From positions 62,001 through 126,000 of the forward strand of contig JAXLXY010000004.1 of assembly GCA_046327715.1 (NCBI GenBank): a DNA stretch of 64,000 nt, read 5' to 3'. Position 1 is the first letter of the stretch. Each line of letters starts with the position of its first letter. The stretch comes from JADJOM01 sp046327715 (GTDB lineage Bacteria; Gemmatimonadota; Gemmatimonadetes; Gemmatimonadales; GWC2-71-9). Both the position numbers and the translations under genes were made by a program. A model generated the notes under the pieces. That model saw only the letters and a program-made list of their open reading frames with translations, did not search any database and was not told the DNA's origin. Of this stretch, positions 48,733-57,889 are shown piece by piece.

Positions 48733-48873
48733 GCTGCTTCGCCTCCGGGCCATGGGTGGCCCCTCGCGCCGCGTCCCTTGGCGGACACGGCGCCGCCGCC
48801 CTCCCGGGGCGCCGTCTCATGAAGCTGACGGGATAGCTCCCGTCCCCATCACCCCTCGATCCAGGATCCGTCC

Positions 48874-49752
48874 ATGCAGCGCCGTCGCTTCCTGCAATCC
48901 CTCGCGGCCGGGGCCGCGGCAGGCTCGGTGCTCCCGCTCGCGGGCTGCGCCCGGACAGCGGGTACCGGCAATGCGGCGGGCGCCGCCGATACCATGGCCG
49001 GGGCCGCAGCCCACGACGCGTCGATGGACGCGATGATGTCGGCCTTCGCGCCCGACTCCGCCACCGGCGCGATGGTCATGCCCGCCCAGCCGCGGCGCAT
49101 CGCCATGGTGGCCTACCCGGGGATGTTCCCGCTCGACCTGGTGGGTCCGCATGCCGTGCTGAGCGGGCTGATGCAGACCACGGTCCACATCGTGGGCCGG
49201 CGGGCCGCGCCGCTCGAGGCCTCCGGGCTGTCGCTGGTGCCGGATACCACCCTCGAGGCATGCCCGGCCGACCTCGACGTGCTCTTCGTGCCGGGCGGCG
49301 GGGAGGGGACGGTGGCGGCGATGCAGGACGCGGGCCTGCTCCGCTTCCTGCAGGACCGCGCGGCGCGGGCACGCTACGTGACCAGCGTCTGCACCGGGTC
49401 GCTGGTGCTGGGGGCTGCCGGCCTGCTCCGCGGCTACCGGGCCACCACGCACTGGGTGGCGCACGAGGTGCTGGCGGACTTCGGGGCGATTCCCGTCGCC
49501 GCGCGGGTGGTCGAGGACCGCAACCGCATCACGGCGGCCGGCGTGTCGGCGGGGCTCGACTTCGCCCTGGCCCTGGCGGCACGCCTGTCGGGCGCCGCGT
49601 ACGCGAAGGGGCTGCAGCTCAACGTGGAATACGACCCGGCACCACCCTTCGACGCCGGCAGCCCGGCCAAGGCCGGCCCGGAAATCACCGCGGCGCTGGC
49701 GGGCATGTACGCGCCGCTGGTGGAGGCGATGCGGGGCGTGGCGCGCGGATGA
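48874..49752 (+). CDS. DJ-1/PfpI-family lipoprotein with Tat-like signal
   Basis: 292 residues. N terminus MQRRRFLQSL resembles a twin-arginine signal and ends in lipobox L-A-G-C (C25). A Met/His linker (30-70) leads to a DJ-1/PfpI domain with nucleophile C173 (TSVCTGSLVLGAAG) and the acid residue in PLDLVGPHAV, most like isonitrile hydratase/GlxA-type proteins but without their DNA-binding domain. An exported DJ-1 protein is unusual. Overlaps the TlpA gene by 4 bases. Confidence 0.88.
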   Translation: MQRRRFLQSLAAGAAAGSVLPLAGCARTAGTGNAAGAADTMAGAAAHDASMDAMMSAFAPDSATGAMVMPAQPRRIAMVAYPGMFPLDLVGPHAVLSGLMQTTVHIVGRRAAPLEASGLSLVPDTTLEACPADLDVLFVPGGGEGTVAAMQDAGLLRFLQDRAARARYVTSVCTGSLVLGAAGLLRGYRATTHWVAHEVLADFGAIPVAARVVEDRNRITAAGVSAGLDFALALAARLSGAAYAKGLQLNVEYDPAPPFDAGSPAKAGPEITAALAGMYAPLVEAMRGVARG

Positions 49753-50267
49753 GGGCGCTCCTGGTGCTGGCGGTGCTGCTGTCGGCCTGCCGGCGGGAGG
49801 ACCTGACACCGCCGGCCCTGGCGGTGGGCCGGCCGGCGCCGGCGTTCGCGGTGCGCACCCTCGCGGGCGACACCGTCCGCAGCGGCCCCGGGCAGCCGCT
49901 CACCCTGGTGAACCTCTGGGCCACGTGGTGCATCCCCTGCCGCCGCGAGTTCCCGACGCTGGAGCGGCTGCAGCGGGACTACGGCCCCCGGGGCCTGCGT
50001 GTGGTGGCGGTGAGCGTGGACCAGGGGCGCGGGGCGGCGGTGGCCGACTTCGCACGGGTGCGGCGCGTCACGTTCACCATCGGGCTGGACCCGTCCGGCC
50101 GGACCCAGCGCCTGTTCCAGGCGGTGGGCCTGCCCGAGTCGTACCTGATCGGTCCCGACGGCCGGCTGCTGTTCCGGAAGATCGGCGCGGTGCCGCCGGA
50201 CGCGGCAGCGCTGCGCGCCCTGCTCGACTCGCTCCTGCCGGGCCCGGTCGCCGCCGCGACGAATTGA
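49749..50267 (+). CDS. TlpA/ResA-like thiol-disulfide oxidoreductase lipoprotein
   Basis: 172 residues, lipobox L-S-A-C (C14), thioredoxin fold with active site W-C61-I-P-C64 (ATWCIPCRREFPTL). Reducing thioredoxins of this type keep apocytochrome or copper-site cysteines reduced, which fits the neighbouring cytochromes and Sco-type functions. ATGA overlap with the DJ-1 gene. Confidence 0.9.
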   Translation: MRALLVLAVLLSACRREDLTPPALAVGRPAPAFAVRTLAGDTVRSGPGQPLTLVNLWATWCIPCRREFPTLERLQRDYGPRGLRVVAVSVDQGRGAAVADFARVRRVTFTIGLDPSGRTQRLFQAVGLPESYLIGPDGRLLFRKIGAVPPDAAALRALLDSLLPGPVAAATN

Positions 50268-50332
50268 ATGTCCGCTCCCGCGGCCGGGGTCCGGCCCGGG
50301 ATTCCGTACGCCCCTTCGCTGGAGTGTCCGAC

Positions 50333-51559
50333 ATGCGCGCACCTGCCCGATGGACCCGCCGTGGCTGGATCCTGTGCCTCGCTGCCCTCAGCGCCGCGTG
50401 CACCCAGGGCGGGCTGCGCGTGGCCGAGCTCGACACCCCGGTGCCTGCGGGGGCCGCGAAACAGTTCCTGGCGACGGTCGACGGCCAGCTGGTGGTCGGG
50501 TGGGTCGAGCCCGTGGGCGGTGACTCGCAGGCGATCCGGCTCGCGACGCGCTCCGGGGCCGGCTGGTCGGCCCCGCGCACGGTGGTGCAGGTGCCCTTCC
50601 TGGTGGACGCGCAGATGGTCGCCCTGGGCGGGCACGGGCTGGGCCTGACCTGGATGGTCACCAGCAAGCACGGCACCGAGCAGGATCCGATCGAGGGCCA
50701 CGACGTCTACCTGGCCCGGTCCGGCGACGGCGGCGCCACCTGGACCGCGCCGGTGCGCGCCAACCGCGAGGCCACGCCGTCGATGAAGGAGAGCCCGACG
50801 CTGGGCGCCTTCGCCGACGGCGGCATGGCGGTGGCCTGGTCCGACATGCGGACCATCCGGTTCACCCCGCCGGCCACGCCGGATGGCGACTGGGGCATGT
50901 CCGGCCTCACGTCGTTCGTCGGGACCACCCTCGACGCCGAGGGCCGCGTCGGCGCCGAGGTGGTGCTGGACGACGACTTCTGTGACTGCTGCGTGCCGGC
51001 CCTGGCCACGAGCGGGGCGGATGTCCTGCTGGCCTACCGCGAGCACCGGACCGGCAACGTGCGCGAGATCGCGGTGCTGCGCTGGTCGGCGGATGCGCAC
51101 ACCGCCTCGACTGAGGTCAGCCGGGACCACTGGGTGCTCGAGGGGTGCCCGGGCGTCGGGCCGGCGATCGGCCGGTCGGGGGACGGCATCGGGCTGCTCT
51201 GGTTCACGGCCGCGGACGAGCGGCCCCGGGTGCAGGTGGCCTTTTCCCACGATGAAGGCGGCAGCTTCAGCGCGCCGCTGGCGGTCGATACCGCCGCCCC
51301 GTTCATGGTGCTCGGAATGACCATGCTGGATCGTGAGTCCGGGGTGGCCAGCTGGCTCGCGGGCGGCGCCGACGGGCAGCAGCTCCGGCTGGCGCGGGTG
51401 GACCGGCAGGGCGGGGTTGGTGCGCCGCTGCTGCTCTCCGCGCCCGACAGCACCGGCTTCGCCGCGCTCGCCACGGCGGGACTTGGCGACTCGATCTTCG
51501 TGGCCTGGACCGAGGCGGGCGGCACCCGGTCCCGGCTGATGGTCGTCCGCGGCGGCTGA
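50333..51559 (+). CDS. beta-propeller lipoprotein with CxCC motif (sialidase/BNR-like), copy 1
   Basis: 408 residues. Lipobox S-A-A-C (C23). Asp-box repeats S-G-D-G-G-A-T-W (130-137) and S-H-D-E-G-G-S-F (305-312) indicate a sialidase-type beta-propeller. It lacks the arginine triad that I would expect of a true sialidase. C217-D-C-C220 and C272 (WVLEGCPG) are shared with copy 2 at 54074 and may form a metal site. GGAG lies 9 bases before the ATG. Confidence 0.8.
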   Translation: MRAPARWTRRGWILCLAALSAACTQGGLRVAELDTPVPAGAAKQFLATVDGQLVVGWVEPVGGDSQAIRLATRSGAGWSAPRTVVQVPFLVDAQMVALGGHGLGLTWMVTSKHGTEQDPIEGHDVYLARSGDGGATWTAPVRANREATPSMKESPTLGAFADGGMAVAWSDMRTIRFTPPATPDGDWGMSGLTSFVGTTLDAEGRVGAEVVLDDDFCDCCVPALATSGADVLLAYREHRTGNVREIAVLRWSADAHTASTEVSRDHWVLEGCPGVGPAIGRSGDGIGLLWFTAADERPRVQVAFSHDEGGSFSAPLAVDTAAPFMVLGMTMLDRESGVASWLAGGADGQQLRLARVDRQGGVGAPLLLSAPDSTGFAALATAGLGDSIFVAWTEAGGTRSRLMVVRGG

Positions 51560-51571
51560 CGCCGCGGGCCG

Positions 51572-51598
51572 GGGCTCCCCATGCGATGGGGACGGCCC
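51572..51598 (+). terminator. hairpin after the first CxCC propeller gene
   Basis: TCCCCAT (51576-51582), loop GCG, ATGGGGA (51586-51592), extended by GGGC/GCCC with a 2-base bulge. It starts 13 bases after the stop at 51559 and lies 76 bases before the TonB receptor start, so it probably separates two transcripts. Confidence 0.6.
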
Positions 51599-51673
51599 AG
51601 GCCGTTCCTGTTCCGGCGTTCCGGGTCCATCGCCCGGCGCGCTGCCCGTCTTCCTCCATGCCCGAGTCACCCG

Positions 51674-54077
51674 ATGCGACGTGCCTACCTCCTCCTCTTC
51701 CTGGCCCTCGGGGCAACCGCGCTTCCCGCCCAGGCGCCCTCCACTCCCGCACCTCCACCCGGCGAGGTCAGCGGGCTGGTGACCGATGCCCAGTACCGGG
51801 GCGGCCCTCAATGACGCCGTGGTGACCCTGCAGGGCACCCGCTTCGGGGCCACGACACGGGCGGATGGCGCCTACCGGCTCCGGGGCGTGCCGGCCGGCA
51901 GCTACACGCTGCGGGTCCGCCGGATCGGCTACTCCCCCGCCACCCGCGAGGTGGTCGTGCGCCCCGGCGCAACGGCGCCGGTGGACCTCGGGCTGGTGGA
52001 GCTTCCGGTGGCACTGGACGAGATCGTCACGACCGGGAGCGCCACCGGGATCGAGGCCCGCTCGCTGCCGGGGGCCGTGACGATCGTGGACGCCGGGGAA
52101 ATCGAGACCCGCGGGATCGTGAACACGGAGGATGTGTTCAAGACGGTGCCGGGGGTGAGCCTGCTCAAGGACGGGCAGTTCAAGTTCCAGAGCACCGTGA
52201 CCATCCGCGGGGGCAACAGCCTCTACGGCAACACCGCCAAGATCCTGGTGGACGGGGTGCCCGCCGCGTCGGACTACTCGCTCAACGACATCGATCCGGC
52301 GACGATCGAGCGGATCGAGGTCTTCCGCGGCCCCCAGGCCTCGACGATCTACGGCTCAGCCGCCTCGGGCGGGCTGATCGCGGTGACCACGAAGAAGGGC
52401 GAATTCACCAACAGCCTCCGGCCCGCCCTCGAGGCGACCGTGTCCACCGGCGTGATCGAGACGCCGATGCGCTTCGGCCGGTCGGTCCTCACCACCGACA
52501 ACCTGCTGGCGGTGAACGGGGGCGGCACGGGCTTCTCCTACCGGGTGGGCGGGCGGTACACCACGCAGGGCAACTGGGTGCCGAACGGCTATGAGCGCTC
52601 CCCCAGCCTCTTCGGCGGGCTGCGGGTGACCCAGGGCACGCTGGTGGTCGAAGCCAATGCCCGCTACCTCACCCGCGACTTCGGCTGGCTCTACGATCCG
52701 CGGATCGACCAGATCGCGCCCTCGTTTGCCATCGGGGCCCTCAACCAGACCGACGAGCTCGACGTGGACCGGCAGCAGGCCTACAACCTCCACGCCATCT
52801 ACCAGGCTACGCCCGACTGGACCCACGACGTCACCGCGGGGTTCGACCAGAACACCTTCGAGTGGTGGTCGCGCCGGCCCCTGGATTCGCTGGGGACGGG
52901 GTACTACGCCAACTACACCACCCAGACCCCGTCGCTGCGGTACCGGATGGGGCTCAACCAGCACCTGGGGGCGCGCCTGAGCTCGGCGCTCACCCTCGGC
53001 GCGGACTACAGCTCCAGCCGGTCGCCGGGCATCTACTGGCAGGGCGTGGGGAATCCTGAGTCCGGCTACATGCCGATTGACAGCACGACCCAGCAGTACA
53101 GCTCCATCAACTTTCTCTACAGCAAGTCTGCATACGCCCAGGAGATCCTCGGCGTGGGAGAGAATCTCTTCCTGACGCTCGGGCTGCGGGCCGACAACGA
53201 GCGCTCCACCTACAAGAGCGTGCCCTGGGCGTGGTCCCCCCGCGCCGGCATCGCGTATTCGCACGTCTTCGGCGGCCTCGAGGCCAAGCTGCGCACCTCC
53301 TACGGCACGGTGAGCTCGCCGATCCCGTACTACGCGCTGATCGAGCAGCCCAGCAGCGGCTTCGTCGTACATGCCAATCCGGGCATCCGGCCGCAGCGCC
53401 TGACCGGCGCCGATGTCGGGCTCGAGCTCTACTTCGGGCGTCGCGGCTCGCTCGTGGTGACCTACTACAACCAGAAGCCCAAAGACCAGATCGACTTCGT
53501 CACGCTCCAGCAGGACTCCATCTTCGCGACCCCCGCCGGGGACACGCTGCACTTCGTCGTGGGCCAGTACCAGAATGTGGGCACCATCCGGAACCGCGGC
53601 TTCGAGTTCGAGGGCACCCTCGCACTCGGCCGCCTGACACTGTCCGCCAACTATTCCCCCGTCAGCGGCAAGCTGGTGCAGCTGTCGCGCGGCTACGGCG
53701 GGACGCTGCAGGTCGGCGACCGGCTGTTCAATGTCCCCTCCTGGACCGCCTCGATCACGGCGAGTTACGCCCTGCCGCACGGCAGCATCACCCTCACCGC
53801 CACGCCCACCGGCTCCCACCGCAACTACTCGCTGCGCCGGTTGTACGCGGACTACGAGGCGGGCACCTACGACCCGGCCCTGGAGCGCTCCTACTACCAG
53901 GTGAACTACCCCGGTTTCACCAAGTTCAGCCTGAGCGCCTCCCATCAGGTGACCCACCGGGTGCAGGCCTTTCTCTCCGTGCAGGATCTCTTCAATGCCG
54001 GCAGCATCGAGACCTACGACCTGAGCATCACCAAGGGCCGGGTCTCGACGTTCGGCTTCAAGGTGAGGCCCCAATGA
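51674..54077 (+). CDS. TonB-dependent receptor, start separated by a probable single-base insertion
   Basis: About 800 residues if repaired. The signal peptide (MRRAYLLLFLALGATALPAQ) begins at ATG 51674 in one frame and runs into a CarboxypepD_reg start (GLVTDAQ). After an apparent extra T at 51794 the domain continues in the next frame (TGAALNDAVVTLQGTRFG) to the end. The plug contains VTIRGGNSLYGN, DIDPATIERIEVFRGPQAS, and a barrel of about 570 residues follows. Without the repair the long frame (from 51786) lacks a signal peptide. Overlaps the next gene by 4 bases. Confidence 0.85.
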
Positions 54078-55294
54078 CCCGCAGCCCCTTCCGGCCGCTC
54101 CCGCTCCTGCTGATTGCCCTGGCGGGCTGCCGGCCCACGCCGCCGCTCGCGCTCGCGGCGGCCGAGACCCTGGCGCCGGCGGACGCCTCCGACCCCACCG
54201 TGGCCATCGACCCGCGCGACGGCACCGTCTACGTGGCGTGGGCAGCCATGCAGCCCGACAGCGCCTGGAACGCGATGCTGGCGGTCCGCCACGGGACCGG
54301 CGCGTTCGGCGCCCCGGTCCGGGTCAATCGGGGTGCCGGCGAAGTGGTGGCCAGCGGCCAGTTCCCACCGCAGGTGCAGGTCGGCACGGACGGCGCCGTG
54401 CACGTGGCGTGGCTGGCCTCGGACTCGGCGGGGGTGCAGATCCGCGTGTCGCGCTCCGACGACGGCGGCGTGACCTTCCAGGCCCCGGTCACCGTCGGGG
54501 TCAGCCCCTCCCTCTACTTCGACATGGCCACCGGCCCCGCCCACGCGGTGTACATCGCGTGGCTCGACCTGGGCCGCTACGCGCGGGACGAGGAGCGCCG
54601 GGCCAGCGGCGCCGAGACCGGCCCGCCGATGCCCATCGACGCCGACCTGCGGCTGGCCCGCTCCACCGACGACGGACGGACCTTCACCACGCTCGACGTG
54701 CTCGACACCAACGCCTGCATCTGCTGCCGCACCGCGGTGGCCGGCGCCGCGGACGGGGAGGCGCTGCTCGGGTGGCGGCACGTCTTCCCGGTCAACGAGC
54801 GCGACATGGTCGTGGCGCGCATCGCCGCCACGGGACCGGTGCTGCCCCCGGTCCGGGTGCACGAGGACCGCTGGGTGCTCGATGGCTGCCCGGACATGGG
54901 GCCCGACCTCGGGCTGGGGAGTGACGGCAGCGTGCACGCGGCGTGGTACACCGCGGCCACCGGCCGTCAGGGACTCTACTACGCCCGCTCCACGGATCGC
55001 GGCCGCAGCTTCGGCGCCCCGATGGCGCTGCGCGCCGGGGAGCACGTCACGCCCTCTCAGGTGAAGGTGGCACTGGCGGGGGGCGTACCCTGGCTGGTGT
55101 GGGAGGAGGGCGACACGGTGGAGACCCGGCTGCGCCTGGCCCACGTGACCGGCGACACCACCCTTGCCCTCGAGACCGAGCCGGTGGGGCGGGGCACCAG
55201 CCCCGCCATCGCCGCGGGGCACGGGGTGCTCGGCCTGGCCTGGGCCGACCAGGGGGCGGTGCAGGTGCGGCTCGGCGCGGTGGCCACGCCATGA
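54074..55294 (+). CDS. beta-propeller lipoprotein with CxCC motif (sialidase/BNR-like), copy 2
   Basis: 406 residues, lipobox L-A-G-C (C19). Asp-box-like repeats S-D-D-G-G-V-T-F, S-T-D-D-G-R-T-F and S-T-D-R-G-R-S-F. C215-I-C-C218 and C272 (WVLDGCPD) match copy 1 in position and context. It is translationally coupled to the TonB receptor (ATGA) and the hydrolase after it, suggesting the three act on the same substrate at the outer membrane. Confidence 0.8.
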   Translation: MTRSPFRPLPLLLIALAGCRPTPPLALAAAETLAPADASDPTVAIDPRDGTVYVAWAAMQPDSAWNAMLAVRHGTGAFGAPVRVNRGAGEVVASGQFPPQVQVGTDGAVHVAWLASDSAGVQIRVSRSDDGGVTFQAPVTVGVSPSLYFDMATGPAHAVYIAWLDLGRYARDEERRASGAETGPPMPIDADLRLARSTDDGRTFTTLDVLDTNACICCRTAVAGAADGEALLGWRHVFPVNERDMVVARIAATGPVLPPVRVHEDRWVLDGCPDMGPDLGLGSDGSVHAAWYTAATGRQGLYYARSTDRGRSFGAPMALRAGEHVTPSQVKVALAGGVPWLVWEEGDTVETRLRLAHVTGDTTLALETEPVGRGTSPAIAAGHGVLGLAWADQGAVQVRLGAVATP

Positions 55295-56871
55295 GCGGCG
55301 CCCGGAGCGGGTGGTGGCTGGCGCTGCTGATCGCGGGGGGCGCGGGCGCCCTGCCGGCGCAGGCCGTCGGCTTCACCCTGCCGGCCGGCCCGTACGCCGT
55401 GGGCTTCGAGGCCCGCGACCTCGTGGATCGTACCCGGACCTACCGGGCCACGGTCACGGTCAGCGGGGCGCCCGAGACCCGCGAGCGCGGGCGGCCGGTG
55501 CAGACGAGCATCTGGTACCCCGCGGCGCCGACGGGCCGGGCACCGATGCGCTACGCGGACTATTTCGCGCTTGCCGCCCGGCAGGAGGGTGCCCTGGACG
55601 GCGCGGCGCTGGCGCGGGCGATCGCCGCCTATCGCCGGCTGTGGCTGGCGGAGGGCATCACGCCCGGGCGGATGGACAGCGTGCTGCAGGCGCCAGTCGC
55701 GGCCCGGCGCAACGTGGCCCCGGCGCGGGGCCGGTTTCCGGTGGTGGTCTACAATGCCGGCGGCGGGCAGCCCTCCTGGGACAACTCGGTGCTGTGCGAG
55801 TTCCTGGCGAGCCACGGATACGTGGTGATCGCCAGCCCGAGCACCTGGAACTGGGAGCGCACCCGCGCGCTCGCGGATGACATCGCCAGCGCCGAGGCCG
55901 CTGCGCGCGACATGGAGTTCCAGCTCGGCGTGGCCCGGACGCTGCCCTACGCCGACCCGGGCCCGGTGGCCGTGATGGGGTACAGCTGGGGCGGGCTGGC
56001 CGGGCCGATGGTGGCGGAGCGCAACGGCGATGTCGCCGCGGTGGTCAACCTCGATGGCTCCATCCGCTACTACCCTGAGCTCTTCGCCACGGCATCGCAT
56101 CATGACCCGGCGGCGATGCGGGCCGCCTTCCTGCAGCTGTCCCAGGGGCTCGAACGCATGGAGCTCGAGGCGAAGGCCGCCGGCCAGGAGCCCGACACGG
56201 CGATGGTCCGGCTGCTGACCCGCCCGTTCGCGTTCTTCGAGGGGATCCGCTATGCCGACGCCTGGCACGTGACGATGCGGCGGTTCGGGCACGGCAACTT
56301 CTCCTCGAACTTCGTGATGCTCTGGGGCGAGCGGCACCCCGGCGAGCCGACGGAGGCGGAGGACGTCGCGGGGTATGGCGTGCTGGGCCGGTACGTCCTC
56401 GCCTTCCTGGATGCCAACCTGCGCCACGATGCGGCGGCCCGCGCCTGGCTCGCCCGGTCCCCGGCGGACAACGGCGTGCCGCCGGGCGTCGTGGAGGTGG
56501 CGTTCCGCCCGGCGCGCGCCGAGCCCCCTCCGACCATCGACGGCTTTGCCCGCTACGCCGGGGCGCACGGCTTCGAGGCACTGCGATCGCTGGCCGATTC
56601 CATCCACCAGGCAGACTCGACCTACGGGCTCTCCGAGGACGATGCGGGGCTCTGGGCCCAGCTGCTCGGCGACGAGGGCCAGCAGGCGCGGGCGCTGTGG
56701 GTGCGCCGCTGGACCGTGGAGCGCTTCCCCGACTCCCGGGGGGCGCAGGGCTCCCTGTGCCAGGCGATCGACGGGCCGGCGGAGCGGCACGCCTGCTGGG
56801 CCGGGATGCTGGCCAGGTGGCCCGACAGCGACTGGGCCAAGCAGGAGCTGGCCAAGGAGACCGCGCCGTGA
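55291..56871 (+). CDS. secreted alpha/beta hydrolase (PAF-acetylhydrolase/dienelactone-hydrolase-like)
   Basis: 526 residues with a signal peptide (LALLIAGGAGALPAQ). The hydrolase domain (about 60-370) has the nucleophile motif G-Y-S-W-G-G, an oxyanion-side FPVVVYNAGGG block and a HGYVVIASPST strand. The C-terminal about 120 residues look like a TPR-like helical tail. The substrate is unknown; an ester or acyl ligand taken up by the adjacent TonB receptor is one possibility. ATGA overlap with the propeller gene. Confidence 0.85.
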   Translation: MSGARSGWWLALLIAGGAGALPAQAVGFTLPAGPYAVGFEARDLVDRTRTYRATVTVSGAPETRERGRPVQTSIWYPAAPTGRAPMRYADYFALAARQEGALDGAALARAIAAYRRLWLAEGITPGRMDSVLQAPVAARRNVAPARGRFPVVVYNAGGGQPSWDNSVLCEFLASHGYVVIASPSTWNWERTRALADDIASAEAAARDMEFQLGVARTLPYADPGPVAVMGYSWGGLAGPMVAERNGDVAAVVNLDGSIRYYPELFATASHHDPAAMRAAFLQLSQGLERMELEAKAAGQEPDTAMVRLLTRPFAFFEGIRYADAWHVTMRRFGHGNFSSNFVMLWGERHPGEPTEAEDVAGYGVLGRYVLAFLDANLRHDAAARAWLARSPADNGVPPGVVEVAFRPARAEPPPTIDGFARYAGAHGFEALRSLADSIHQADSTYGLSEDDAGLWAQLLGDEGQQARALWVRRWTVERFPDSRGAQGSLCQAIDGPAERHACWAGMLARWPDSDWAKQELAKETAP

Positions 56872-56923
56872 GCGGCACGCGACTCCCCTCGCCGGCGCCC
56901 GCACTCTTCACCGGGAGCCTCTC

Positions 56924-57889
56924 ATGAAACGACGTACCCTCATCAAGCGGTCGGCGCTGGTCGGCCTCGCGGGCACCCTGCCCGCCCTGCTGGGGGAGGC
57001 GTGCGCTACCCCCGCGCCCCGGACCGACGCGCCCGGACGGGCGGCGGCAAGGCCGGCGCAGGCCCCCCCGTCCCCGCTCGGCCAGCGGGGCGCGAGCGCC
57101 CTGCCGGCCGCGTTCGTGGTCGCCCGGGACGCCGAGGTCCTCGACTTCACCGGGCCGCTGGAGGTGTTCGCGGGCGCGTACACCCCGGAGGGACAGCCGC
57201 TGTTCGCTCCGTACGTCGTGGCGGAGCGTGCCACGCCGGTCAGGGTCGGGGGCGCCATGCAGGTCCTGCCGGACTACACCTTCGGCACGGCCCCCCAGCC
57301 GAAGGTGATCGTCATCCCGGCGATGCGCCTCGAGGACATCACCCCCACCATGTGCGACTGGCTTCGCACCGCCTCGTCGGCCACGGAGCTGACGATGTCG
57401 GTCTGCAACGGGGCGTTTGCCCTGGCCAAGGCCGGCCTGCTCGACGGGCGGGCCGCCACGGCCCACCATGGCGCGTACTTCCGCTTTGCCGGGATGTTCC
57501 CGAAGGTCCGGCTCCAGCGCGGCGCCCGGTTCGTCGAGGATGGCGGGTTCGCCTCGTCCGGGGGCATCTCGTCCGGCATCGACCTCGCGCTCCGCGTGGT
57601 GGAGCGCTACCTCGGCACCGACGCGACGCTGGAGCTCGCGGACGGCATGGAGTACCAGGGCGATGGCTGGCGCGATGCCGGCTCCAACGACGCCTATGCC
57701 CGGCTGCCGCTCCTCACCGGCGACCCGCCGCGCTGCCCCGTCTGCCTTGCTCCGGTGGACCGGACGCTCGCCGCGACGCATCGCAATGCCACGTACTACT
57801 TCTGCTCCAGGGAAGACCGGGACTTCTTCGCGGAACACACCGCCACCTTCGACCAGTTCCTCGATGAAGACGCACGCCGCCCGGCCTAG
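56924..57889 (+). CDS. DJ-1/PfpI protein fused to a C-terminal YHS metal-binding domain
   Basis: 321 residues. Tat-like signal (MKRRTLIKRS). DJ-1/PfpI domain about 60-250 with nucleophile C161 (LTMSVCNGAFALAKAG) and acid residue in DFTGPLEVFAGAY. Residues 270-310 form a YHS-type module: C271-P-V-C274 and Y-Y-F-C294-S. The usual fourth cysteine is replaced (CSREDRDFF). YHS domains occur in copper and other heavy-metal proteins. GGGAG precedes the ATG. Overlaps the PepSY gene by 26 bases. Confidence 0.85.
   Translation: MKRRTLIKRSALVGLAGTLPALLGEACATPAPRTDAPGRAAARPAQAPPSPLGQRGASALPAAFVVARDAEVLDFTGPLEVFAGAYTPEGQPLFAPYVVAERATPVRVGGAMQVLPDYTFGTAPQPKVIVIPAMRLEDITPTMCDWLRTASSATELTMSVCNGAFALAKAGLLDGRAATAHHGAYFRFAGMFPKVRLQRGARFVEDGGFASSGGISSGIDLALRVVERYLGTDATLELADGMEYQGDGWRDAGSNDAYARLPLLTGDPPRCPVCLAPVDRTLAATHRNATYYFCSREDRDFFAEHTATFDQFLDEDARRPA

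Noticed and set aside
48562..48822. Short frame reading VARIHAG..GRYLP in the repeats as a gene
   Set aside because: It follows the 83-bp repeat itself, has no ribosome site and appears in all three repeat copies; better explained as repeat DNA.
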